Assembly: GCF_000003815.2 (NCBI RefSeq)
Contig: NC_049986.1
Span: 15,525,569-15,589,568 of the forward strand
DNA length: 64,000 bases
Source: Branchiostoma floridae
Lineage: Eukaryota > Chordata > Leptocardii > Amphioxiformes > Branchiostomatidae
Reading direction: 5' to 3'
The notes under the pieces: model-generated
Database searches by the model: none
Told to the model about the DNA's origin: nothing
The model's input: the letters and a program-made list of their open reading frames with translations, nothing else
In this document: in pieces, positions 12,200-25,400 of the stretch
Numbering within the stretch: position 1 is the stretch's first letter
How the letters are laid out: each line of letters starts with the position of its first letter
Translations under genes and position numbers: made by a program

Positions 12200-15100
12200 G
12201 GAGGTTATAATTTAAAGTGTATTTATCTTTTTGATCCAGATGACTACAGATTTGTGATGTGGACAGATGAGACGTTGGATGGCAACACTACAATGTCCAA
12301 CACACTCATCGTTCAGGGGGAAAACTTGGTAACTACAATCCTGACATTATTGTTATCTTTAGAAGTTCTCCAACAATTTCTAAACTGCTAAGTTAACTTC
12401 GTTACTTACTGCATTTAGATTTTCATCTTCAAAGGGCACTTCACATTTGTTTAGACTCGTGTAGTTTCCAGTGGCACACACAGCTGCAAGTTTCCCTGAA
12501 GTTTCAATAGGAGGATATATTTCTACATAGAGGAAGGGGTTGCAAGTCCATTATATACCTTTATGTGCTCTAGGCACCTCCTTGAACACAGGACTGCCAT
12601 TATTGATAGTATTAGTACGTCCCTTCCCAAAGACTAGTGCCACCCTAACTGAAATGCTCTTTCCAAGATTGAACTGGGATCTGCCAGTTACTGCTGAATT
12701 AGAAACAGAAGCTCAACTGTGAGGCTGCTAAGAATTAAGATACAGGGACAAACAAATGTCATATATCTAAGGTACCAAAGACCTAACAGGGATAGGTCAT
12801 TGCTTATGCTAGATGATGATTTTTATGTGTAATATTTTGTTTCAGACGGTATATTGCTGGCTGACAGATCCCACAAATGACACCCTGGCCACGAGACAGG
12901 CACTGTTTGACACATATATAGCACTCAACCAGGCTCCCTCCCTCACCATATACAACAGGACATGGAGTCAAACTTTTCACTTTCCCTCTGTAAGTTTGAA
13001 ATATTTGTATCCGTCCTTGTAAGTTGTATCTCAATTTTTCATTATATTAAACTTCAATGGTGAAACAATATTCATGTACAGTAAATGTTGGCCTTCCTGA
13101 ACAGACGTGACTCACTCACTTAAATTTTGTGATCTGATGCAAATTTTGACATATCTGATGGATGAAAGGTACCTTAAAGTCGATGTCACTTAATTTGTTT
13201 ATCAAATTTTGCAGAGATGACACTGTGTTTTATCAATGTTTCTAGTTTGATATTGATAGCGTTAATTTTGTTTGTTAACTCACCACAGACAAACGAGTCT
13301 AAATCTTGGGAACTGACGATTCCCACAACAGAGTTCAGTCATCAAGGTAAGTTATGGCTAATCTGATTGTGATAAACTCTTCAATTCTCAAAATTTAAGA
13401 AGGCTGTGTTTCCATGGATTTCATAAATACAGCATGTAATACCCGTACTACAAATATGAACAATTAAAAACAGAATATGTCAGTAGGTAATATAGTACAT
13501 GCAAGGTTCACCCAGTTCTTGTTAGTTTGTGCACTGAACCATAAATGTAAGCAGAATGCTGACTGGTGTTCGTGCCCAACGACTGAAAAAGTTTAATTGT
13601 TTCAGATAAGACTCCAACAGAACAGTGGAGGGTCTCCTTAGCCCTGGGCCACAGAAACTTTCTCACTCAAGGTTCTCTTCTACTTGTACAGAGAGGTGAG
13701 TAGGACATTTTTCTTACCTTTTTAAGCAAGAAAGTGTACATTTCACTGCACTTGATACTGTTGCACTAATTTACTTTATCTTGTAAGTAGACATTTTAAG
13801 ATGCAACAAAAAATGAAAACAACTCAAGACAATACTTTTCAGTACAGTAGCATGTACATTCATATTTTTCATCCTTAGCAAAGTTTTAACTCGATATATC
13901 AATGATTTGCTATTCATGGTATATTCATTAATTCATGACTTCATTACTTCTTTTCCCTAGAGCCCATCTTGCATTGGTTGCTAGGAGACCGCCTCCCTGC
14001 CCCGCCCGTTCTGTGGGAGAAGGAGACAGATCAGCTGGTCATCACCAAGAGCCCGTGTTCTCCTGATGTGGCTGTTCTGGGCGTGGCTGAAAATAACTTC
14101 ACATCCGCAGGTATCAAAATGTATATCTTTTTCATAAACTTTCAAAAAGCTGGAGATCGATCTGCCATTGAACCCTTTCATCTAACATCTAACCCTTACA
14201 CCATGCAGAAAGTGATGTTAAAATGGATAGTGAGTGAGTGTGAGGCTCTGATAATTTCTTAATTCTTTCAGTCAACAAATCTGGAACTGGTCTTCATATT
14301 TACATTGATAAAGACTAGACATCTAAGTGATAAGATATGTGGGTTAAGAATTACTCAAACAACTTGGTACATGTAGATTTATTCAGTTGCTTGAGTAATT
14401 GTTACTTGTCTTTGCAAGTTTTTGCTCAGCTTTTAATGTTTATCGTTTCAGGAGTCATCTTAGGTGTGACGTACCACCACTTCAGAGAAAACTATACCAC
14501 ATGGTTCAACATGACACAAAACCCCAGTCTGTGCAACATCACGACAGGTCAGTGAATTGTAACAGAAAGGAGTTTTGGGCTAGTCTTGTGATTGGTCAAA
14601 GCATGATGATTCTGTGGTGCTATTGACCAATCAAGAAATCTGATGTGTTAATGACCTATTTGTATTGAACCTGAATGTCCTTGACCAATAAGAATGTCCC
14701 ATATGACACAATCTGGTTCAACTTCTGTTTCAGACTGTTCTTTGCTACGATTGGTGGATTTCCTTTTGACCAATCGTCACCTGCTTCTCCTGACCAATCA
14801 GGGCCTGTATGTGAGCAGTGACCTGATTGGCTGGGACAGCCTTGCCCAGGTTCAGTTTCTCAGCACATCCATCAACAGCCTGATGTCGGCTGTCTTCCAG
14901 GTAGGTTTTATCTAGATCTGTATTTGAGTTATTTGATACACAATCAAAAGCCAATATTTTGGTGATTCTTCAGCTACCTTCCTCCGAGAAGGCTGCTTGT
15001 CCTTGGTGCTGAAAATGTGGTGAACAGTTTATAGATATTTCTTATTATATACTTCGAAATAATTCTTAACAAATTATTGATTAATTATTGATTTAAAAGA

Positions 15101-18100
15101 AACAGTGGGAAGTAGTTCATGACAGTTGCAACAGGTAGTGGACTGAGTAAAACATTCATTTTTAAGCTTGAAATAAAAGTACTGAGGATGTAATATGCTT
15201 GAGGAGTGCCTACAGAAAGTCATCTTTCTTGGACAACAGTCCTTATATTCTGCTTTCCTGAAAATGTTACATGAAAATTAAAACATTTAATAGTATATTT
15301 ATTTGTGCCCACATATTCCCAGGCAGGTAATGTGAGCAGGGCCAACACCAGACTGTGGAACACACCTGAGTGTGAATCTGTCACACCTGGCTATACACCT
15401 GGTAAGCAATTCTCACCTTAGAAGTATGACAATTCAGTCAATTGCCGATATCTAATGCTACACCTTGTAATTGTCTGATTGCAAAATTCTGCAATCTGTG
15501 AATGCACAAGTTTAGGTGATACTTTTAGGATAGAATTAACCAACAATATGTGTTAAATAAGTTCTCAACTGCAAAATTATTTTTTGCTTCCAGCTGATCA
15601 TGTGATCATTACCCATCATCCTCCAGTAGGGTCAGAGGTCAGGTTGAATATTTGATGATGAAGAAGTTATTCCCCCATGATTTGACATGTTTGTTCCTGC
15701 AAGTTGCCTTTCATTATTGCAGAATATTTTCTAAAATAGTTTTAAATGTTTTTGGTTCCTGGTAGCTGAAGCTTAGAGGATTTCTCTGAAGGTTTTGTTC
15801 AGTTACAACATGTACTTTGGTTGACCAATACTGATCATGATGGAAATACAAATAGTTTTTGTAACATTTACATATTTTTTAGCATTCACAATTCACATAA
15901 CGTTATCTGAAATATGTTGTTCCAGAAAATGGTTGTTGTTGTGGTAACAATAACATTTTGATAACACAAGAAGTTTGAAGTCTGTAGGCATTAGTTTTTA
16001 CAGAAAAAGTTTGTATTTCCAGATTAACAACACCAGTTACTACAGCACTGCTCCCTACACAACATGGGAGACACTTGCCCCTAACAGTGGGGCAGCAGTC
16101 GTGTCTGCTGCATATGACATACAGAAGGACAACTTTGTCATTCTCAAGCAAACTCAGGTAAGGTATGATAACACTCATTGCAATCAACCTTTATTATAAG
16201 CAAATATTTGTAACAATAAAAAATGCAGTACCCTATAGTAGTAATGATTTTAATCTCTGCTATCTAGGACATTTTTATTCAAAACATGATCAGAAGCAAA
16301 CAAATCTTACGTACTGGAAAATACCATTATGGTAGTACTTGAAATTACTTAACAGAAAGTGCATCAAACAAACTTGTACANNNNNNNNNNNNNNNNNNNN
16401 NNNNNNNNNNNNNNNNNNNNNNNNNNNNNNNNNNNNNNNNNNNNNNNNNNNNNNNNNNNNNNNNNNNNNNNNNNNNNNNNCAAGATCTAGCAATCTATGA
16501 AAAGCAAACCATGTAATCAGACTACTAAAAAACCACATTGTTGTAAAGAAAACATTGTGTGTACTACCAGCAGACTTTTCGCCTGTAATGCTTGCACAAC
16601 TACATGTATGTGACCTAATGGAATAATATGGTGTAGGAAGGACTTGAATACAGTTCCTCTCAGCAGGAATCCTTGCAACTACTAAAACATCATGTCGTAA
16701 AAAGAAACCTCTCTGTACATCAGTCTCTACACCTCGTCAGACTTATCGGAATGTGAGCCATCGCCAGAGCTGCTCATGTCGATGTACAACTCTGTCCTCT
16801 TGAACTTCTTCTCTGTGACGCTGACGTCTTCATCTTCATCAAACTCATCCCAGCGCGGGTGTGGGATCACCGGGATCTTCTCTTCCAGCTTCTCATCATC
16901 ATCATCATCATCCTCTACTGCCTTCTCAAAGTCCCACTCGTATTTGTCAGAGTCGTCCGACTCCACTATCTTCAGCGGGTTGTCCACCGGCGCTCTCGAC
17001 TTCTTCTTAGGTTTGGCTTTGACCTGATCTGCTGCATCTTTGTTGGATGTGAGCCCATTGGTGAGTGGCGACTGTGTTTTGTGTGGATTGAAATCATCCT
17101 TGGATGGCTTTGCCGTGTCTTGGAAATCTAAAGACTTTCTCGTCCCGTTCAAGTCCAGGTTTTGTAGATTTAGGGAGAGTAAGGATGTCGCAGGGCTGTT
17201 GGAGATGGAAGAGTGGTCACCATCGTCGTCGTGGTCAAGGTCATATGTGTGGACAAGGTCACTCTTGGGTAGGAAGGTCTCGGAGAAGGTCAGCTCGTCT
17301 ACGCGCTGGTTGAGGACGGCGATTTTGTTGCGGTGTTCTGTCAGCTCCCGGCGCAGCTCAGTATTCTGGGAGGAGAGTTAAAGAATCATCCCATAATGCA
17401 TTTACTACCTATCATCAGCTTCCAAATATTGATTGTTAGCAGGCTGTTCAAATCATCAGTTTTATACTTTTCTATAGTGATAATGCTATAAAAGAACTCT
17501 CAGACTTTATGGCAGTATCCTACTNNNNNNNNNNNNNNNNNNNNNNNNNNNNNNNNNNNNNNNNNNNNNNNNNNNNNNNNNNNNNNNNNNNNNNNNNNNN
17601 NNNNNNNNNNNNNNNNNNNNNNNNNNNNNNNNNNNNNNNNNNNNNNNNNNNNNNNNNNNNNNNNNNNNNNNNNNNNNNNNNNNNNNNNNNNNNNNNNNNN
17701 NNNNNNNNNNNNNNNNNNNNNNNNNNNNNNNNNNNNNNTAGGGGCAAGATGAATAGAGGCTTTGTACCAATGTTATCAAAGTCTCTTATCAGTAAAATTG
17801 TTAGTATCCGCAATATAGGTAAAAAGAATGCAAAATACCCCTTTCAGGACTAGAAATCTGCATCATTCATCATAGACAACCACAATTTTCATTGATGAGA
17901 CACATTCTTGATATCCATCTTGCAATTGGTGATGCCCTCAGTGATTTTTACATAAGTTAGTTACTGAATTACTGCAGTAACTAAGACAACCAATTAATAA
18001 CCAATTTGAATTGGACACATTTGCATAGACCTGTTGTACATGGAAGAAATAAAACTGTTTTTTCCTTCATTTTCTGGATCTAGATTAGGAATAACATTAT

Positions 18101-19443
18101 TTTTGTTCCTGTAAAAAAGCCATACATTCACATATGTACTAAAAGAAAGGTTATACTCTAATGATTGAGGTTTAACTTTAACTTTGAGCTTATGTTACAT
18201 TTATGTCTAGACTGCCTTATTGTGTACAGCTACTTACTTAGACACAATAAGAATCAAGAACAATAGTTTCAGCCGAAGCTTCCCCACATAGACGGCTGTC
18301 TGTGATAGGTTAAAACCCCATCCAACCACCTGTAAACAACTCCCATTGTGAAGCCTATGGGGCTTCCATTAACGGATGGGTAGCCATGTTTTGGTTGTGA
18401 CCAACCGGAAGGTGTTACACAAAGGTTAGGTGTCGTTTGGGACATGTTTATCTCCTCAGGTCACAGGGGCAGTCGTGGTGTGGATTTCAGCGAGACGTTA
18501 CATACTAGTCTACTGTGTTCTACTGCAGAAGTGGCATGGACACTGGCACTGGCAGTGCAGCTGCAATCAGACTTTATTTTATGTACACTGTACACCAGTG
18601 CAATGGCCAAGAGGGTAGAGTGTTTGGCTTGCATTCTATAAGTTGTGAGTTCGATCCCCGGCCGAGTTATACCAAAGACTTTAAAAATGGTACATGCTGC
18701 TTTCTCTACTTACCACTCAGCACTCATGAGGAAGAGTATGGTATTTTAACACACATCACTACCAGCGGACTAGCCCCCTGCTGTAGTGGCTTGCATAAAT
18801 GTGTGGCCCAAGGGCTACAGAAATGGACTCTTACAGGCAGCTTAGTTTGCATAAATTGTCTATTTATTGAATGTACCTGTATACAGTATTTACTTCAACC
18901 TGCATCTTGACTGCTCTGGACCAGACTACCTTAACCCAGAATCTTCAGGTGTTTTCCTCTCTCTGTTCTCTACTGATTTACGTAGTCTCAACATCTGTCA
19001 TGTATGAACAGACTGTTTCGGATGCCAATGATGTTCTCAGTACTATTGTTCATCCATTAAATGAGACATTGTCAATCAGAGATGGCAGACTTCATCTCTT
19101 CATCCCTACTGTTTTCAACCTCTCCCGTGATGCAGTAGCACAGACTTAAGTCACAGCATTCTGTATAATATTATTGGAAATGGCAGAAACAAGACCTTAG
19201 AGTCTGTTTATGGCCAATGTTTCTATAAAGCATCAATTCTTTTCAACTAATTATATTAATTCAAATCCTTAAGCATAAATACTAGTAACCAATTTTGAAT
19301 CCAAAGTGTACAAAATGTAGTTTCAAGATAGTACATTATGTTTTAGGGGCCTTAGCAACCTGTAGCAGCTGTAACTATATGCAGCTTTAAGAGTAGCCCA
19401 CCTGTTGCATAGTTTACAGTTCTGCTAGAATGCATTGAAAACC

Positions 19444-19484
<41 letters not shown>

Positions 19485-22400
19485 CAAGAACAGCGGATCT
19501 GCTTACCTAAACACTTGCCAACGTGCGCTTCAAGTTGAAAATCAGGGGTATCTTGACTTGGACCTCTTTTCCCTTCTACCTCGACCAGGAGCACTTTCGG
19601 AGTGTGGACCACACAACTTTTGGAAGTGTGGCCAGGTCACCACCGTACACAGATATCTGGGGTTTTAACAATAGTTTCTCAGAGGTGTCCGGTTCAGGGG
19701 CGGGGTTGTGGGTTACCAGGAGGGGGTTTACTGTTTCATGGATTGTTGAAAGTCGCTCAACAGTGAAGCCACCGAATGGAGGCAGGACATAAAGTAAACA
19801 ACATTATCAAGTCCCTCCTTTAGAGAGTGCATCTAATACTAGCACTTTCTGGAAGGTATTATTATATACTGGACAATACTGAGTGGACTAAAGTGTAAGG
19901 ATTGCTTTCATCATCTACATGTTAGAGGATTATGTTTCTAATGTAAATGAACAAGTGATGAACAAAGCATCATTTATCACTGACTGATTTACTCCATGGA
20001 GCCAGCAGTCCGAGTTTGTGCCCGCTGTCTGGACACGACTGGAAAAGAGTCACCTTGTCTTTTTAGAGAAAGACATAAAGCTGGTGTCCGAGAGTATACT
20101 GGAACTTTAAGTGTTAGCCACAAGTGTCAAACCTCTGCTTGTAAAAGAACCAAACACACTTATCATGAAGAGTATGGGTGACCCTTTGTACTTGGCAAAA
20201 AAATGCAAGCCGCAAGCCACAGTGAACCCTCATTGCACTACCACTCACTAGCTTACTTGAAAAAATGTCATACTTCAGCCCAGTTGAGGATGACTGCTTC
20301 ACCTTACCCATTGACTGTAGATCATTATCATAACTGTATATGGTACTCTTAAATTTTGGTCTGATGCAACGATCTCTGCAGTGATCTTAGTATTGAACAA
20401 AATTTCATCTGCAATCATAACTTTTCTCTCTGTATCTTTTAAAAGAACAAAAGTCAGAGTGTCAGTTGGAGCATCTGTGTGTGTTTTTGTAATACTCAAT
20501 GCAGCAGTTAAGTGCCATACACCGTCAGTACAGCAACTATTTTTGTTGGTGGGACTGAGTTGCAAAGCATTACAGATAATGGGCAAAGTTTGCCATCTCT
20601 GATTGCCTTGTTGCGTTTATTCCCCTACAGGATGGACCCAGAGTGACAGTGGTGTCCAGGACAGGAGGGGGTGGTCAGCTGTACCCCCCTGCGGAGTTCC
20701 CCCCCAGTTTCACCCCCTCAGGGCTGGCCTTCCACCCTGTCAATCATTTCCTGTATGCTTATGGATCACAAGTACGGATAATTCTAGAAGTTAATTTTCT
20801 AAGAATTGATTTTGAGGACCAAAGGCATGATATTACTGATGAATTTCTAGCAAGAAATAAGTTTAGAAATCAGGATGTTATTCATGAATCTTTTAAAGGG
20901 TTCATGTAATTGCAAAATTAGTTTGTTTTATACTTTACTCCTTTAATATACAGTACTTTACCACCAAGTACTGTATATTAAATTAGTATCCCCATTAGGC
21001 TTCAAACAATATTTACAGCAAGATGTGTAAAAGTAAAAGTTAGGTGTGACAAGTTGTTCAGTGGTACAGATACTGCGTACTGCGAGCCTGCAAAGCTGGT
21101 GTGTTGTGCTGAAGAGCAGTATGCTGGCTATATAGATACAGATGAGGATGTATTACCTATTATTACTACAGTAACTGTAGCATCTCTGCCCATCTGCAGG
21201 TGTTTGTGTCCTTAGATGGAGGAAGTTCCTTTGACCCTATCCTCAGCCTCCCAGTCGGCCAATCAGTGTCTTCCTTTGATGCTGATGTGCATCATGGAAC
21301 TGTTGCCATGGTTACCGGTGAAGGAGACATATTCTATGGCACTGCAGGTGATATAACATTTTTGTAACAGGATTAAGAATTTCTGTTGTTTTGTTGGAGG
21401 GAATTGATGTTAAGCTTTTTTTTTTATTTGTCCTCTTGCAAACAAGTCTAAAAGCAAACCAAGAAAGGGTGGTAAAAACATTTTCATGGTAAAATATATG
21501 TTAGGTCCATGGAAAAGACAACTAACAACTTGCCTTACCCCTTATGTACCATGGATAAGTCCCATCAGATTGGTAATAACTTGTTTCTCGAAGTAATGTT
21601 TTTTCCTAGATGACCACGCTCAATAGTTTTTGGGCTCCTTTCAGCTACCTTTCATCAAAATGTGATAAATTCTGCTTGTTTTTATTTTGGTACTTAACTG
21701 ACTATTCTGTTCCTAAGGTATTCCCAGGATGTCCCAGATACTGCAGGGGGAGGTACCAGGTACCGCAGTTCTAGTGGACAACACTGGACAGTGGTACCAG
21801 GTCAGGGTGAACAGCAGTACTGCTGGGATACAAACTGAGGTGGTAGACATCACAGGGGGCATACAGGTTAGGGGAAATCATTCTTTTGGACTTTTCCAAC
21901 AGACATAATTTTTGTGCATTTGTGTAATATAGTAACAGTTACTGTAAGGTCTGCTGACATGTACATGTCGACAGCATTGGAAGTTGGAACTACATTTTTT
22001 ACTGAACTTAAAAATTTTGTAGTCCATGACAGACTTTCTCAATCAGTCATGGCTATAGTGAATTGTCTTTGATGATAATCTTTGTCAATGTAGTAATCAT
22101 GAATAGCAACTAAACTAAGGTTATTAAATCAGGATTTTAGTCCTCAGAAAAGTTGGCTATTTGGTTTGAGATTGCCCATTTTTTTAAATTACAGAGTGCA
22201 GATACGTCCTTTGCTAGACCACTGGTCCCCCAATTCCTGTCAGCAGAAACCATCGTGTTCCACGAACACAAGCAGCTGCAACATCCATGGGAGACCGCAG
22301 AGGATGGTCTCACCTCGGGGTTCTCTCAACTTCATGTGGGACAGAAACTTCAGCTCAGGTACTTGGTATCATGTGTCATGGGGATCATATAGTGCCACAG

Positions 22401-25400
22401 AAATTTGTTCTTCATTTTCACTTTTCATACTCTAACGTTTGCAAAAATTTGTCAACAGGTAAAAATGAATACAGAGGGCTGGGAGGAAAACTTAACTTTG
22501 ACTACACACCTGATATAGTGTGTCTGTGACTGTTGATTATGATGATTCGCTGGAACAGCATATTTTTTTAACTACAAGAGCCAACAAATTTGATTAGTGT
22601 GGCCTTACACTGCATTTTGGTTGAAACCTTACCCAAACATCTGTAGCAAGTTGTAACTCTATTAAGCAGCTGTTGCAAAATTATTATAACCTTTTTACTA
22701 CATTTCAATGGAATATGGTTACTAGAAGTATAACTAGGTAAGCTATCCAATCTTTTTTTTTGTCCATCAGTACATCAGGTTCAGCACTCATCACCCGAGT
22801 GAAGACAGAACACAGGAGGGAGAACTACACGGCCTGGGCCAGGGCGCACGTCTTCAAACCCTTTCAGTTTGAGACTCTCTCAACGAGTCCAGCTCAGGCA
22901 TACAGTGTGGGTGAGTGGAATAAACCAATACTGACTGTCAATCAAACTTAGCAGTTCAACCAATGATAGCATGGTTGTTCACTGTTTAGTCAATGTGAAA
23001 GTAGCTGCATCTGTCTAAAATATTTGCATTTTTCATGTTTTTATTTTGCATTTCTACATTTTGACAGAGGTGTGTAGGGCTATAGAATTTATCTCTTTAT
23101 ACACAATGTAGAATGGGCAAGATTTTCCTTAGTGTCAGTTTCTCTGTCATTTGATGTAATGTTGCCTTGTTCTGTTTCAGAGGTTGCTTGTGAAAGTGAT
23201 GGAAAGTCTCTCCTAACCTTGAAAAATGTTGGAGGTATGTAATACAATCATGTATTATGTTGCACAGTTTTGAAATATGTTGACAACTTTCCTTCCACCA
23301 TTCTTTGAATGTATCTATCACAGCTCCAAATACCCTATTGATGCACCAACCTGTTGAAACTATTTAAAATTTGACAGGTTCCATGGGTTGGCTGTTCTCT
23401 GATGTGGGGAAGTCATTGGTGGTTGCTACCGGCAACAACCACCTGTTGACAGAAGTGGTTACCATGACGACGGCCCGAGCTGACCCCGGGATGACCTGTA
23501 AGGAGGTGACCATCACGGCTGGCATGTGGCACCTGTATGACTTCAACAGTTACAGAGAGTATGCTACTGTGTACGACCAGGTAGTCTCTCTTCTTGCTCA
23601 ATGCCAGTTGAAAATAACCTGAGAAAAAGTCCTATAAAACGTCATACTATCATGCTATTTTTATAGTTCCCGTTATGGCACGTAATACTTTTGGTACACC
23701 AAGGACAGATTTCATCTTTTTTTTTAATCAATTGTCACCATGTATCAAGACTCGAAGATCACTTTAAGATTAAAAGGCTCTGTGAATGGGCATGGGACAG
23801 TGATGACCAACTCACCCAATAAAAGTAGGAAGGGTGTTCATGAACGTTCGAACATCTCTTATCCCATTGACTTAGTGTTACAAACATGTAATTAATAGTT
23901 ACTCACTGATTCATTCAATGTGCCATCACTTACTTTCCCAGGCCTTAACAATCAGCTCAACAACAGCAACAGTGACCACAGGATACTTTGAATTCGCCTC
24001 CTATCACATTGGGCTGGTACTGCAGGTGTCCACAGGGTCAGCCACCATCACAGGTATCACCAGTGTGACCCAGGTCACCTTACTTGTCCCTGGTGGCTCC
24101 CTGGATGGGTCCTACCCTGCAGGGGAATGGAGTTTACAAGATGTCAGGGGTAGGTACAGACTTTGTGTTCTTTCCCCCTAAAGATTGGATGCAAATATAT
24201 CTTGTGGTTGACATTGGATACCTTGCTCTAGTTGTCTTTCCAGTTACATGTTGATTTGAGATTAAGATGCTTAAAGTACTATTAGTCTAGTGTTGTTTGT
24301 CTGAATTTTCCAATCTTAGGAGTCCTTCCTTTGATCAGGCCATTTTGGAACTCAATCTCCCAATTTTTTTTGTAGTTTTTTTTTTTATTTCAAGTCATAC
24401 AAAGCAGACTGTTCTTAATATCTAAATTGCATTCTTAAAATCATTTTAAGGGCTAATCAAGTTTGAATTTTTATTGATCCATTCTTACACTTCTAGGATC
24501 AGAATGATTATAGTCTCTCTACACCGTAGATGCTGCTGTAACATTTGCTAAGCCCCAAAATATCTGTGAACACAATGGGTATACTTGTATGGTAACTCTT
24601 CCTACAATCATCAGCTTTATAAGTGCTTTTACTCATTTTTTAAAAATTATCCCAGGAAAACAGGCCAGGCGCAAATGGAACATCACAGAAGACGAGTGTC
24701 GACACATCATGAACGTGAAGGAAGCCTTCCTGACTAACAACCTGAGGTACCTTGATGTCAGGGAGGACGTCAGGCTGGCAGCAAATGCCACCATTGCTGC
24801 ACATGGTACAGTCATTTGTCTTTATGTCTTGCAAATAGGGTGTTCTCACCAGGCCTTTTCAGCATAGGGGGCCCCTATGTTGTGATTTGGATCCCCTATG
24901 CTGTGATTTGGATTCCCTATGCTGTGATTTGGATCCCCTATGCTGTGATTTGGATTCCCTATGCTGTGATTTGGATTCCCTATGCTGTGATTTGGATTCC
25001 CTATGCTGTGATTTGGGCCCCTATGCTGTGATTTGGGCCCCTATGCTATGTTTCAACCAGCAAAGGGGATTTTTCTGTAGTTTTGTAAAAAAAATATATA
25101 TATTTCCCTGTATTTGGCCCCCAAAATGCAGGAAGTAGTGTTTCAGGGGGTTAAAGATTTCAAGAGGAGGATTCCCCTCAGACCCCTTACAGTGCTCACG
25201 TCTGCATCGTGTACCACATGGCTTTGATGCACTAAGATGCCCCTATGCTGTGAAAAAATCCTTGTGAGAACATTGAAATTAGGTAGGGAATCTCCCAAGC
25301 AGCCTTTGTAATCCCTGCTTTGGCTATTGGGTCAGTTAGTCATCACTCTTAGTGAGCAATTGGGCTGGTCTCAATCATGATGTTTCTGACCGCAGAGAAA

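Larger units (their letters stand above)
17739..20630. other. Rest of the 4.5-kb CATSPERG intron
   Basis: No exon is needed here, since the CATSPERG exons at 16157 and 20631 join in phase 0. It holds a tRNA-derived SINE (about 18,596-18,830), a CA repeat (19,450-19,484) and an open frame at 19,511-19,795 on the + strand. That frame has protein-like composition but no acceptor, no donor and no recognised family. Confidence 0.6.

Noticed and set aside
16290-17853. Frames running through the N gaps
   Set aside because: They are translations of N and carry no information.
18640-18665. A tRNA gene suggested by a GTTCGATCC B box
   Set aside because: Flanking sequence does not close acceptor or anticodon stems; better explained as the head of a SINE.
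19511-19795. Open frame with protein-like composition in the 4.5-kb CATSPERG intron
   Set aside because: No acceptor or donor, an in-frame stop just upstream, and CATSPERG joins across it without it. It may be a fragment of an unrecognised repeat.
24871-25055. CRISPR-like array
   Set aside because: Units are directly adjacent with no unique spacers, in an animal genome; it is a minisatellite.
24816-25138. A seven-residue repeat protein (IPYAVIW units)
   Set aside because: The periodicity comes from a 21-bp minisatellite inside a MITE in an intron; both overlapping frames look equally periodic.
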